Assembly: GCF_016906535.1 (NCBI RefSeq)
Contig: NC_057380.1
Coordinates: forward strand, 1,922,001 to 1,986,000
Length of the DNA: 64,000 nt
Source of the DNA: Rhizoctonia solani
Taxonomy: Eukaryota; Basidiomycota; Agaricomycetes; Cantharellales; Ceratobasidiaceae
Reading direction: 5' to 3'
Shown: piece by piece, positions 38,463 through 51,188 of the stretch
Layout of the letters: each line of letters begins with the position of its first letter
How positions within the stretch are numbered: position 1 is the first letter of the stretch
Position numbers and translations under genes: made by a program
The notes under the pieces: generated by a model
What the model was told of the DNA's origin: nothing
What the model saw: only the letters and a program-made list of their open reading frames with translations
The model's database searches: none

Positions 38463-40500
38463 ATGCCAAGTAAACCTAAATCCGGCCCTGGCCCCCGACC
38501 TGAGAGCTGCTTGACGTGTAGGCAGAGGTGAGTGCTTTGAGTCATTTATGACTGAAATTAATTACAGTTTGTTACTGATGATTGTCTTGTGACTATATAG
38601 GAAGAAAAAATGCGACAAGACTCGACCGTTTTGCTTGCGGTGCTTGAATTCAAAGGGGGCATTTCCGTGTTTGGGGTATGGCGATGAAACGTACGAGCCC
38701 CCAACCGACAAACCGTCCCTTGAAGAGCGCGTGGTGAATACCTCTGGAGCGAACTTGCGTCCGCTTGTCTTCGGAGTAGAGTTTGGGGACGCAGTTGTGA
38801 GTGCTATCGCCGTGTCGTGAAGGTGCACTGAGGTCTATCAAGCCCGAGTCGAGTGCAAAGGTTGTTTACTACGGGACGCGTGTGTCGGCGTCGGACATAA
38901 ACGACTACCTTACTCCTGCGGTCATCTCGCTTACCGACCGTAGCTCTCCCGAAAGCTCGCTAATGAGCATTGCATCATCGATGCATCATCCAGTGCAAGA
39001 CGCAGACTGGGAGCCAGGTGTAAGAAGCCATGGGTCGGATAATGCTATCAGACTATCGCTGCCTTCGATGATTCCACGTGGGGTGAACGCTAACAGGTGG
39101 ATGAGGGAGAGCTACCTGACGTTCATTCTGGGAGAATGTAAGTTTTCTGTTTGCTTGTAGTTTCGGATTTTGGATAGTCCAGTTTCCAGATTATAGACAC
39201 CGAATCCTCAAGTTTTTCAGACCTCCCACTAAGGAAGGACCGGGACACCTCATCGCGAATTTAAGCCGACCTCGAAGACTTGGATATATGTACCTTGGAG
39301 CTAAGATATTCGAAACCTTTGTAGGAAAACCAGAGGAAATGGCCATACAGTCGAGCTCCCAGTGGGTGACGCGGTACGCGAATCATGTAACAAGCTCAGA
39401 AGAGCTCCAGAACCCGTTCCCATCAGTGAAAGAGGTAGAGGATAGGTTGAGTGGGCTTCTGCACGTAAGGCAAGTTAACTTACAACGCCTAGGTAAAATA
39501 ACAATACCTTCAATATTAGTTAGGTCTCATACAACTTATTGTCCTCGGCACTGCTGCGGCGTACAATACTCTGCGTCTCGCGCTGCCCAACGCCCTCCGC
39601 CTTGTATCGAATTACCCAGATCATTGGGCCAAAGAAGAACGCAACGGACTTCTTTGCATATCTCTGCCATCAGTCCTGACCTCATTTCAAGCCGACCTTC
39701 AGAGATTCGTGTACCAAGATATCGTGTATTCGCTCATACTCGGGGTTCCAACACAGGCTGAATACGACTCGACGGAACTGCCAACCGCACCTGGGACAAA
39801 CATCTCGGCTGATTGGTTTCATGATGTGCAGGGTGCACCCGCTGAAATGGTTATCATTATCTCCGAGGTGCACAATTGGCGCGCCCAAGTTAAGAGTGCA
39901 GACTGGCGCGAGCTGGAAATGAGGGCGTGGGCATGGAATCGAGCGGATACTCGGTACGAAGAGTCAAACCAACTGATATATCGCACTGCGATACAGGAAG
40001 CCTGGAGACATGCAACGTTAATTTATATCTATATGGTGGGTCTCTTGGTCGAGTAAGCACAGGAATTTGTGTTGATGATGGTGTTAAAGGGTATGTGTGG
40101 GGTAACTTCTCATGATGCCAGAGTTCAGGCCTCCGTGTACCAAATCGTCAAATTAATGGAAGTGGTGGGAGATACGACTATGGACGTACACTTCTCGATC
40201 ACATCCCTCGTAGTAAGTTCTCGCTAACTCCCTTTTATGTTTGTTGACTAAACCTTTGTTAGGCCGGGATATCAGCCCGATACGAGACTCAGCGAGCACT
40301 CATTTTCCGAAAGCTCAGGTCTTTCAGTGGAATCAGGTTATGGGCGATTCAAGGCCGAGATTTCGCGCGAGTTTTAGATTCTCTGTGGCATAGTGCCGCT
40401 ATATATGGCGGCGCAGTCGTGTGGGACGATTACGTCCAGATGAGATGTGAAGTGCTTCCAATACTATGATGACGGATCGGCAGCCGAGTCAAAGTTTGAA
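38300..40500 (+). repeat. Segmental duplication, unit 2 (with 34400-36600)
   Basis: Partner of the unit at 34400-36600, in the same orientation. Similarity covers the 5' flank, exons, intron positions and the 3' end of the transcription-factor gene, so it arose by genomic duplication rather than retroposition: introns are kept. Confidence 0.8.
38463..40469 (+). CDS. Zn2Cys6 transcription factor, copy 5
   Basis: Close duplicate of copy 4. Exon 1 (38463-38527) encodes MPSKPKSGPGPRPESCLTCRQ. An intron (gtgagt...tatag) ends at 38600 and exon 2 gives KKKCDKTRPFCLRCLNSKG-AFPC. Then SDINDYLTPAVISLTDRSS, GVNANRWMRESYLTFILGE, YLGAKIFETFVGKPEEMA, SADWFHDVQGAPAEMVIIIS, EAWRHATLIYIYM, DARVQASVYQIVKLM, AGISARYETQRALIF and LDSLWHSAAIYGGAVVWDDY, ending EVLPIL with stop 40467-40469. 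The reading frame between EERVVNTSG and the RSIKPESSAK block (38730-38830) is unclear: either a short unannotated intron or a one-base error. It keeps the SADWFHDV frame that copy 4 lost. Likely the functional member of the pair. Confidence 0.78.
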
Positions 40501-41013
40501 CGTGCCCGAGGACCCCGAAGAATGTGCCTCTATTTGCATCGAGGCAGGTTTATTTTACGGAATGGCTCAACATGGTAAGAGCGGGAAACTAACGTTGGTT
40601 TAGGACATCATTGTCTGTAGAAATAGATTTTTCTTGACCACTTTCCAGAGCGATTGAAGCAAAAGATATAGTCCTCATTGTAAATTTTGCGTGTGCATAT
40701 AAGTGCTCTCTGCGCAATGTAGATATTACTGGGAAGTATTGGAATTCAATTTTATGCTTGCAGTTACAAACGATCTTCTTGGCCCAATAGACGAATATGT
40801 CCCAGCAGTGTTTTCGCGAGCGAGTTCGAATCCTACCCTGGGAGTTCGAAGTGTCCCACCCGAGGCGGCAAGCTTGAGGTCCCACCATTCCTCGGTGTCG
40901 GGCAAGCGCCCACACGTGATGAAACTAGAGTCTGGTCATGACTACGGTCATGATTCCCACTGCTTCCATTTCTGAGAGGTCACACGATAACTACAGCGCG
41001 GGGGAAAGTATCG

Positions 41014-43132
41014 ATGAAAACACATAAGTCTACGTATGGGCCGAGGGGACTGAGTTGTCTCACTTGTCGACAGAGGTTAGTATGTCATCTACTGAGGATT
41101 CTGTCTTGTCTGACTTGCGGAGTGAACTTCCCAGGAGAAAGAAGTGCGACCGGTAAGCATTAATTTCAATTCGAGCCACCGCTATTCTGATGATTGAACT
41201 GTATAGGACTAGACCGGTCTGCGAGCGTTGTACCAAGGGCCGGTTTAAGTGCCTTGGGTATGATAACGACCCTCTGGAGAGCCCATTAACGGAGAAAGTG
41301 TTTGGATCAACAAGGACACTCGGGCGCTTAGATATAAATGACCCTGCCCCAACGCCAAGGTGTGTGGAAACACCGAGTGCAACTCGGGCTGTCCAGAACC
41401 AGTCGGTGAGTAAGCTGTCCAGTACCATCGTGATTTGCGGACCTCAAGTTCGTTAATCAATCCAACCAGTCTAGTCGACTCACCGGTCCTAATGCTTTGT
41501 CCCGAAATTTGGATGATGTACCTTCAGAGGATGCAAAGTCACGTCTAGAATCGTTTAACGACTCCGAAAACTCGATCCTGAGTGCAGGCGCTCTGGAACT
41601 CATGGCCAAGTCACTTTCAAAACCACAAGGTCTATCAACTTTGGCTCAGGAACTTCGAGCATTCGATGGGGTGTGGCCTCAGGAGCATTCACAAAGCCTC
41701 GTTCGAGCGAGAACATTTGACCCGGGTATAGGTGCCACTCTCCCCCTGGTAATTCAAGCTGAGATACCCCGTTCCTTGAACGTAAACGCGCGGATGCGGG
41801 AAAGTTATTTCACATTTATCTTATCCGAATGTGAGTCTGACAGTGCGGGGGCACTTACAATCTAACATCTCATTCAGACGAGACACATCGCCTCCGTAAA
41901 TTCTTTCGGTCACCTCCTGTCCCAATAAGCCGTGGTTTGGCCCAGCGTATGAAGCGTTCCAATAAAATGCTTGGATTCATGTACCTCGGTGCCAAGGTAT
42001 TTGAAGTTCTTACAGAAAAACCCAAAGATGCCGCTTCGGATTGTTGCAAGAAATGGATTGCCAACTTCGATCGACAAGTTATGGGTCGCGCGTCTTCGAG
42101 CCCTTCGCTCCAAGAATCAGAAGATCGGCTTACAGGATTATTGAAGTAGGTATACCTTTTGTCGCTTTGAACCGCCTAACGCATTTCCCTCATGATTCAG
42201 TTGGCTTATTTGACTTTCCTCGTTGTTGATACCGTCGCAGGATACGCCTTTCTGAAACGAGCATTACCACTATTTCTACAGTTGGTATCAAGCGACCCCG
42301 AACTTTGGAGTGAGAAAGGGGGACAGCTCACGATATTACTCCCTCGAATTCTTTCGACTTCACGATACGAGATTAGGAGGTTTGTCTTCTATGACATGAT
42401 GTGTTCCTTGGCTCTTGGCGTTAGGTCACTGGCGGAATACGACCCAGGTGATCCCCCGGTAGTGTCATATCCACCTCTTCCTATGGAAATATTTCATGGT
42501 ATCCCAATCGAATGGATTCATATCATTGGACATGTTCACACTCACGCGAGCGACTGGTCCAACTTGGAGACTCAAACTTTGTCATGGCGGCCGCGGATAT
42601 CTGATATTTGGGGAGAGGAATCTGTTGAAGTAGTACTTCGGATGGCGATACAAGAGAGCTGGAGGCATACTACTCTTATTTATATTTATATGGTATGTTT
42701 CAAACATCCGTTCATTCTATCACGTCGACATTGAGTATTTTCGTTTAGGGTATGTGTGGGGTGAATTCGTCTGATCGACGCGTACAAGCTTCTGTGAGAC
42801 AAATTATTCGGCTGATAAGAGTTGTACATGATTCGCCTATGGATGTGCACTTGTCTATACCATGTCTGATTGTGAGTTCGCGTTCAATGTGTCATGTTCA
42901 TCAGCTTGAGGTGGTTTTAATATAGGCCGGGATCGCAGCGCGATATGAAACTCAGCGAACCTTAATTTATCAAAAGTTATTATCCTTCCGAAACACTCAT
43001 ATATGGATTCTTCGCGGGGCCGACTTTATTCCTGTCTTGAGGCATCTTTGGAATGGGGTGGGTGTTGGGGGTGGTTCGGTTACGTGGTGTGATTACGTGA
43101 ATTCGCGGTGTGCACTATTGCCGCTCTTGTGA
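41014..43132 (+). CDS. Zn2Cys6 transcription factor, copy 6 (most complete)
   Basis: The start at 41014 gives MKTHKSTYGPRGLSCLTCRQ. Introns 41076-41134 and 41153-41206 split the cluster, which reads CLTC-RQRRKK-CDRTRPVC-ERC-TKGRFKC. Later exons: SRLTGPNALSRNLDDVPSED, NVNARMRESYFTFILSE-Y, ETHRLRKFFRSPPVPISRG, MYLGAKVFEVLTEKPKDAA, AYLTFLVVDTVAGYAFLKRA, SRYEIRRFVFYDMMCSLALG, IPIEWIHIIGHVH, ESWRHTTLIYIYM, SSDRRVQASVRQIIRLI, AGIAARYETQRTLIY, VLRHLWNGVGVGG and the end RCALLPLL, stop 43130-43132. Only one join (GLLE-LAYL, near 42148) needs an extra G. All family blocks are present, so this is the best candidate for a working gene in the cluster. Confidence 0.85.
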
Positions 43133-43648
43133 ATGACAATAGTATCGTTGGATTTTTCGTATGATTGGTGATTTAAAGCTGCATTTCCCCTCTTCGTATT
43201 GTTGTGTGTAGTTTGAACTTTTGCGTGTATGTATGTGTCGTTACGCTCTACGAATACAGCAGCCCATTTTTGTCTTGCTCTTGGGCGCCTGCGGGCGGAT
43301 CTGATACACGTGATAGGCCGACCTGCTGTCCTCCACGACCACTGTCTGGAAGTTGTATTACAATCAACCGTAACACAAACTCTAAGAGCGCTAGTATATT
43401 GGTTGCCACTTGAAAGCTATAAACCATCGCATCTCGGGTAAATACTCGTCTGACAGTACAATTCCACCCACACTCACGTTATCTCCATTCCATTCGGTGA
43501 TCTACCATTGGATTTGCTTACTCTCATAAACGTTTGGCCACTAAACAAAGTCTGATATAATCATCCTCCCGCTTTTGCCGCTTGTCACTTATATCCCGAA
43601 GCTTCTCATCTAGCAACGCACGCCCGCCGATCCAAAGATCCAGGAGCG
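43133..43648. other. Intergenic region upstream of the prolidase gene
   Basis: No coding exon recognised. It separates copy 6 from the peptidase gene on the same strand and should hold the peptidase promoter. Confidence 0.4.
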
Positions 43649-45779
43649 ATGTTTGGCAATCCTGCGCTTTTAGAGAGCGTTTATCCTGGTACAGCTTATC
43701 CAGAACTCTTATGATGCTCCCATATCAATCACCACTCTATCAGCTCGACTTCATACAACAAAGACCATAGAGAAACTTCTTGGCTTTCTCCCCGACGGAG
43801 ACAGAGTGAAGGTATGGTGTTACCCCATGTCTCAGTATATCAACGGATCATCTGCTTACTATCGTACTTAGACTCAAATAATCCTTCTTTCCGGATCAAC
43901 AACTCCATTCCGTAATGATACCGACCGTGAAATGCCGCTGCGTCAAGAATCAAACTTTTTCTACCTAACTGGATGCGACGTCGCCAATTCCCACTTGATG
44001 ATAACTGTCTCCCCTCCTACCGTGGCGTCCAATGGTCCCGAAGTAAAGTCGACACTTTTCATCCCCAGGGAAGACCCATTGGAAACAATGTGGTCTCCCC
44101 CGCCTCCCACTCTAGAAGCGGCACGCTCGACGCACGAAGTCGATATCCTTGCGTACTCGGATGAATTTGATAAACATGTTGCCGGTGCTATCAAGACCAG
44201 GGAAACCGCCGTGCACATCCTGCCACAGACCATCCAGTTCCCGACTCTTCCTGCTCCATTGCTCGTGGCTCTGTCAGCCTCTGGAGCAAACCCTCCACCG
44301 ATGATCAAGTACCTTCTCCCAGCTCTCCACTCTGCGCGTCTCATTAAAACTGAATATGAAATTGAACTCATTCGTCAAGCAAATGCGATTTCTTCTAGAG
44401 CACATGAAGTAATCATGCGTGTGTTGGGAAAGGATGTGAAAGAGGTTGGAGGAAGGGTCAGTACCGGCTCCAAGGAGGTTACGGCCGTGATGCCAGGGCA
44501 GTGGAGGATCGAAAAGGAAGCTGAAGCCGAGGCGATATTTGTTGCTAGTTGTAGGCGTGAAGGGTACGATTTCACGAACGAGATTTACCACCCGAGTTGT
44601 CAACTGATCGGATAACTTCAGCGCCGTACATCAAGCATATATGCCTATTGTCGCATCGGCTCAGCATGCCGCTACTTTACATTATTGCTGCAATGATCGG
44701 GCGTTCGCCTGGGGCCCTGTAAACTCCGAACGTCAAGATCTGGCTACGCAGCCCGCGAACGGTCATGCCCATGCGCATAACGGCACACAGAACGGGCATG
44801 GAAATGAGCCAACACTTGCGCCACAAGTACTCTTACTGGATGCGGGCTGTGAGTGGCGCAATTACGCTTCGGACAGTGAGTTATTCTATCGAGCCTATTT
44901 TTATTCCGTGCTCATACGCAATAAGTTACCCGTACTACTCCTGTGAGCGCATTGGTTCGACATTATTGAAATTATTAAATCATTTCGGTTTAGGTTGGGA
45001 ATGGAGGAAAGTTCACTCCAGAAGCTCGTGCAATTTACGAACTCGTCCTGAAAATGCAAGAAGAGGCTATCGATTCTCTGAAACCTGGCCTGCACTGGTA
45101 TGTGAACATAACTCGTTCATTCTGCGCTGGGACTGAATGATGCTTCATTTTAGGGATAAAGTTCAACTTCAATGTCATTTGACGTTGATTGATGGATTCC
45201 TAGAGTTGGGACTCTTCAAAGGCGAAAGTACGTTATTTATCAAACCCCTGTTAGATGCGCACTACCCTTATTTTTTCTCCCAGGAGCCGACATCATCAAC
45301 TCGGAAATATCCAGCGCATTTTTCCCTCATGGAGTAGGCCATTCACTTGGCCTCGATGTGCATGATGTCCCGTCAGCATCTAAACCCGAAGCTGTTACTG
45401 CCTCTTCCTCCTTGCTTGCTCTAGGTCCGAACGTAACAATTCCTATTGAAAGTGCAGATCACCCGTCGTTCTACAGGTATTTACGCCTCCGTCTCCCTCT
45501 CGCCACTGGTATGGTCCTCGTAAGTATCACATTTATTTAAATGAGCTACATTTTAACTATTTCCAGACTGTTGAACCTGGTATCTACTTCTCTCCACACC
45601 TGCTCGCTCCCGTTCGATCGTCCCCATACATTGACCACGAGCTTCTGGCCAAGTATGAGAGCGTTGGCGGTGTACGAATCGAGGATGTTTTGTGGATCAC
45701 AGAAACTGGATGCCAAAACTTTACCATGACGGGGAAGAGCGTAGAGTGGATTGAGAAGCTGACTTCTGGCCAAGCTTGA
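43649..45779 (+). CDS. Xaa-Pro dipeptidase/aminopeptidase (M24B, prolidase type)
   Basis: Cytosolic metallopeptidase cleaving X-Pro bonds, normally with two Mn/Co ions. The start at 43649 gives MFGNPALLESVYPGTAYPE; then an AMP_N domain with PISITTLSARLHTTKTIEKL, LLSGSTTPFRN, QESNFFYLTGC and TLFIPREDPLETMW. After the linker KTEYEIELIRQANAISSRAH the catalytic domain gives MPIVASAQHAATLHY, the metal Asp pair in LLDAGCEWRNYASD, FFPHGVGHSLGLDVHD (metal His), TVEPGIYFSP (Glu) and GGVRIEDVLWITETG (Glu). Stop 45777-45779. Introns of 45-130 nt separate the exons. Oddities: a one-base correction at YPEL/SYDAP (about 43712), and the short block that normally follows the second Asp (I-T-R-T-x-P) was not found at the intron near 44879-44996. 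Five metal ligands are otherwise visible. Confidence 0.88.
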
Positions 45780-46040
45780 GCGGAATCAAGGGGTTTTTAG
45801 TCATGAAATTAACTGATGTAAACCTGGGCCTGAATAATATTCTGCATATCAAGTTGTTCATTGACAAGTATGTGTTGCGTTATATTATGCTAGAGCTGAG
45901 AGCCGCTCGAATTGTGATCATCAACGAGGTAAGGCACGCCAAAAAATTAGAATATTCAGAGTAATCCACACGAAAGCTTTACATATCGCAATTGTATCTA
46001 CCCCAACTAGAGCGCATATATTGCTTTCTTGTCCCATTGA

Positions 46041-49000
46041 TTAAGGATCACTCAATGAACTTGATTGAGATAACCTGGGAAGGACTAGCGAGATTGCCAG
46101 ACGACTGGTGGGCTCAAGTACCAGTAGCTCACGGAGAAGCGGGAGGACCCGGTCATCACAGTCTGCAATAGCCTCTTGCAGTTCGAGCGGGGGAGTACCG
46201 CTAGCAGTGTGATCCATATATTGCTCGATGTCGACTCCTCTAAAACGAGGAGAGCAAGTCTGAGAGAAGTAAAGTTCAGATACAATCAGGCTTTTGGATG
46301 GTTCCGTATGCTTACACTGAGGATGACCATACCAAAACTCCACACATCCCCGGCTATAGTCGGAAACGCGAATGGAGCACGGGACTCCGGGCTACTATAC
46401 AACGACGGTTGAGGCGGAGTTGAAACCGCCTCAGACCATTGTTGAACTGAGCTCGAGGCTGGCTGACCCGAGATGTACTGAAACCCGCAAGTAAGGTTTG
46501 CAAGCTTGGCTCGCCCATCGGAGAGAATATAAATGTTGGACTAGATATATCAAAGATACAGGACTTGAGTATGTAGTAAACTTGTCCTTTACTAAATAAA
46601 CTTCACCGGTTGTATGTCTCCGTGAGCTATACTACCACCTCTATGTTCGTGGAGGTATAATATAGCAGAAGCAACATCTCTGAGCTGGTTGGCGTTGAAG
46701 AAGGGGGGTAAATAAGCAAATAAATTTCAAGACGGGCTCACAATTTGAATGGAGCGAACATAATCTGCTTCGCCTTGGTTAAGTAACTAAACAACAATCA
46801 GCACAAATACTCATGAGTGAATATACGCACATACAGACTCGAGTGTTATTCTAGGGAGAGGTTCAAATATCATATCCGGTATGTGCGTATGCGTAAGGCT
46901 AGAATCAATCCCAAGTAATCTGTGGATGAATGGATGATCAATCTGTTCCATGAGGGCAACCTCGTGTTGTACAGTCTATAAAATCGACATTCAATCTTAG
47001 CCACGGGCTTCCCAGACTCAAGCTCATTGAGAATCACCGAATAAAGGGCTTCCAAAGCATTAGCGCTACTTTCAGGACCAAATCCAGTCTTAATAACGAC
47101 CTATCATACTTACTTTAGTCCACCGCTATGTCAAGATATTCTGATACATACTCTGGTGGCTTTTGAGTACCATTTTGGCGAATACGTGGCTCTAATGCAC
47201 TAATGGTTTAGCTAGTGATCTTCTATAACGTATCTTCACTAACTCGAAGAAAGCCATCTTGACGCGCGCTTCTTCCAAAATCTCAGGTTTCGCATGATCG
47301 AATCTCCTGTAACAATGTGAGGTGACCTATCGTTGATAAAAACGAGCAAGCTGACCTCCAAATAGACAAATGATCCGCAACTTGTTTGCTCTCTTGTCGT
47401 GCGGACGAATCAAATCGGACTTTTCCGGCCAAGTCTATGACGCTGATTGGTAACCAGTCTATCTTTCTTCCTTCCAGTTGTGTTAAAATCTTCATGAAAT
47501 CAGTTGCACTAGGTCTCTGCAGTGGTGATTGACGCCAGCATTTAGCTATTGTGTTCCAGAGTCCGTTTGTAGTCCAGGAATCTCTGCGGTAGACCTGCGA
47601 TAAAGTAGCTGGCGAGTGACCATGTATAATCTCTGCTCCAGCCAGATCATCGCGATCGATTGAGCTATAGGGCTCCAGGAGCGTGAGGAGCTAGCGAGGA
47701 GAATTAGTCTATAATAAATTATAAAGGCGGTGCACCTATAAATCAAAACGTTACTTACCCAGAAGCAGACACATCCGAAAGTCCACATGTCTGATTCAGT
47801 GGTTTGTTGTGGCCTATTTGAGATGATGAGCTCCGGACTCATCCAACGGAATGAAAGTACTGATTCGATGGTCCCGGTCACCGCTGCATCAGGAGGTAGC
47901 GCTGCCAGCATCCTTCCGAAACTCATTAAACTAATTTTGGCTCTACCGCTGTCGTCGATTGAAATGTTCTCCTATCCAATAGCCGCTGTCATTATCTCTA
48001 TTGAGAAGCAAAATATAAAGTGAATTATGCTTACGGGTCTCAGGTCACCATGAGTGATTGGAATTGGGTACCCATGCATATATTTTAGTCCTTCGAGAAT
48101 GTCACACATCTATGACAGTCTAATATCAGTTGGTAGACACGGGTAGATTACATAGCACTTACTAGACTATGAGCAGTTGGATAAGGATCTGTGGAGCGTG
48201 TATACTCCTCCAGTACTACAATCCTTTTTTTACGATACTAAATTGGAGAAAGTACAGTGGATGAACATAAGAAAGTGTTCACTCGGTTCGATTGCGAACC
48301 TCAGCAAGAGTCCACCGATAGCAGGCCTCAAAAACAAGCCCTTCATGTGGAGAAAATCCGGAAGTAATTCCGAGAAAGTCTATAATGTTTGGGTGGTGGA
48401 CGTCGTAACAGCTCGAAGCAACTTTGCGAAATACCTGCAATGGTGCTTGAACATAAGCCAAATAGAATGACCTAATGAAGGGTATCTCACAATTTCTAGG
48501 TGATCATGTCGAGTTTGATTATCAAGACTGGCATTGAGCCGTGGAACCTTTACTACTATTGGCTGACCAGCAACTGTACGAGCCCTTGAATAACGATGAG
48601 TGAGCACACGCGAATATCCCTTTACGAGATTTAATGACTACCTCCAGACGGTTGATCGTAGGCTACGAGAGCGTTCAACCAGTGTGTTAGTATTAATTTG
48701 ATTCTTTAAGTCCTTAATGTCAGATGGCCAAGGTGGTATAGGCTGGTTGTCGATAGCAGTGAAAAGATCCATAGCTATAGGTGAGCTTGGAACTTCTCCA
48801 CTGTGCACCATACGATTTAACTCCTCTAAGAACCCCTGCGCTGTCGGACGCCAATCCTGTGCTTGCCAGCATGAGGATAGCACGCTCCATAGGGTATCGT
48901 TAATTAGGCTGCCTCTAGGACCAGTGGGCCGGCCACTCGGAAGATGTCCGCTTTTGATTAGTTCTGCTACCATCACATCACTGCTTGCTTCATTGTATGG

Positions 49001-50150
49001 ATGAATACGGCAGAGTATCTGCGGTTTTACAATATCTAGTTGTGTACATGCCTATTTTCAATTAGAACGACTCACTTCAAGAGCGATGCATCCGTAGGCC
49101 CACATGTCTGCTGCCGGCGAGGGTCTTGCAGAGGCTGGAAAAAGTAGCTCTGGGCTCATATATCGAACCGTGCCAGCAAAAGGAGACGAGCCGGACAAGA
49201 CAACTTCACCTGTACGGTCATTAGGTTGACGAGAGCGGCCAAAATCACATATCAACGCTGTCTCATCGGAGTTTACGAGGATGTTACTCTGGAATGCATC
49301 ATCGCAAGGGGTAAACATGTAGCAGCATAAGCTCCGCTCACCAATTTGATATCCCCGTGGGCAATCGGCCCTGAGCCGAGTCCATGCATGTAGCTGAGAC
49401 CACGAAGTGTATCGGCCATCTATTGGAATCACCCCAATTATCAACGAATATACTCTTACAAAGCATCCGGTAAATTTACCATCTTCGTATGTCTTGGGGG
49501 TGGTGTTTTTCGTTCTAAATACTAAGAAAAAGGTGCTGAATAATTAGTAATACTCTGACGCATCCAAACATATGAGAAGCACTCACGTCCTGAAGGTTCC
49601 AGGGGCAGAGCTCACAAACAAACGATGGAAGGGGACCAATTCCAGTCATAATTCCCAAAAGCTCAATATGTTACTCCCGCCACTCAAATTACGCCAGATT
49701 TCAAGTTCACGGGCCAATTTCTGTGTGTTGCATATAGTGTCATTTGATGAATGGAAAAAAGTGATCGCCATGTCTCGAGCCCGTTACCTTCTCAAGTCTT
49801 TCCATTTGTGTAGTTGCATCATTGTCTAAATCGAATGCCCGTATAGATTTGATGGCGACCTTTTATACGTGGTAATTATTTCCAGCTCCTTCTACTGCAA
49901 CCAATTTTGTATACCTTGACCATACCTCCGTCATGCCTTATATACTTCCCACTAGGGTGAATCACGATTACCATTAACATCACAGATTCAGTGTACCTAG
50001 CTAGACTTACCTGAAGATATCTGCAGATCCCCCCAGCCCAGCCTCTTCATACAGATCTTGTCCAGTTCGGTTCACTCGGACGAGCTTTGTGATGTCGCTT
50101 GTAGCTCCCAGCGCACCCGACCATAGCGGCGAGGTGTATATTGTGGACAT
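46041..50150 (-). CDS. Tandem protein kinase: one kinase plus two pseudokinase-like domains
   Basis: One exon chain from ATG 50150 (MSTIYTSPLWSGALGATSD) to the stop at 46041-46043. Domain 1: glycine-rich GLGGSADIFSGKY, Lys in VAIKSIR, LRGLSYMHGLGSGPIAHGDI, NILVNSDETALICDFGRS, GTVRYMSPELLFPA, ADMWAYGCIALE and WSVLSSCWQAQDWRPT. Domain 2: GQPIVVKVPRLN, NIIDFLGITSGFSPHEG, LKYMHGYPIPITHGDLRP, NISIDDSGRAKISLMSFG, FRWMSPELI, SDMWTFGCVCFW, IAKCWRQSPLQRPS. Domain 3: VVIKTGFGPES, QLRDVASAILYLHEHRGG, SIAHGDIQP, SNIYILSDGRAKLANLTCGF, SSPESR, GDVWSFGMVIL. All three have HGD rather than HRD. Only domain 1 keeps DFG, so domains 2 and 3 are probably pseudokinases. A T is missing in NILSF-LGIMTG (about 49650). 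It could be two genes, but no clear internal start or terminator was seen. Confidence 0.8.
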
Positions 50151-51188
50151 GGTGTCCCAAGGAAAAGGTGTGCAGCATTCCCCAAACGGACGATTAGGAT
50201 GAGATCAGTCTAGGATACTTGAGTACTCAGGCGGATGAGCGTATGAAGTGCCCTTAACGCCGAGTATCCTAGTTCACCGCCGAATGATTAACGAAATTAG
50301 GAATTCAACCAATGGGGTTGGCGTTGGGTAACAGAGACTCAATTGTAGCTTCATGAGTTGATTGTATCTTATAAGACTTGTAAACTTTACGGAATGATTT
50401 TCTAAAATGCCTACTAAAGGTGAGCCGATTTGGAAAACCCTCGCATAATTTAGGCTTCCGACGTTTTACAGAGTACAAGTGTAGTGAAAAGGGCGGGGTT
50501 ATTGGGAACCATTCAAGATATAGTTATATTGGCTGCATGTTGGTCGCGACTTTTATAGATTTTGGAGATATACTGCGGTTCGTTATTAAACCAAGAAGCA
50601 CGCGTATAATCACGTGATACTTTTCCCCAGAAAGCCTTTGGGACGACTGGCTCATGTTTTCCAGAAGAGAGTCTGATTCCCTTGGCTAGGCACGATCACA
50701 TTGTCAAATGTAATCATCTGCCCCAGGGAAACCCGGCATTTTAGAGAGTACGTTTGCTATAGTGCTGGAGAGCTCACACAGGTACATGACGAGAAGCTGT
50801 GGAAGTTCAAGCAGTGTTGAGGAGCAGGCACAAACATTCCATTTTGAAAACGTAGAAAATCCTATTCTGAAGAAAAATGCAATTATTACCTAAATTACCC
50901 CGCACGATAAAAACGCGGGTTGAATGCTTGAAATTGACCACATTATAAGCCATAACCTCAAGTCTGTCGACGCGGAGGGGTGCAAGAGCTCATGTGACTC
51001 GATCAAAGTTTTGTCATGAGTGGCTATGTCATAGTGTATCATATGGGTGGCTGAGATCGCAATCTTTGTTGTCGACCACCATAGTCACTCGCAAGAAAAT
51101 GGAGGGCAATCAAAGTTAGCTATAAGCTTACTTCTTAACTCACCCAACATTTCTACTTATATTCACCGCATAGATCGTAGCCGCCACC
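50151..51188. other. Divergent intergenic region between tandem kinase and jacalin gene
   Basis: About 1.04 kb separates two divergently transcribed genes, so both promoters lie here. AT-rich, no coding exon chain. A short frame at 50420-50617 has no motifs. Confidence 0.45.

Noticed and set aside
40820..40860. ttcgaatcctaccctggg resembling a tRNA T-arm
   Set aside because: No matching acceptor, anticodon arm or terminator around it.
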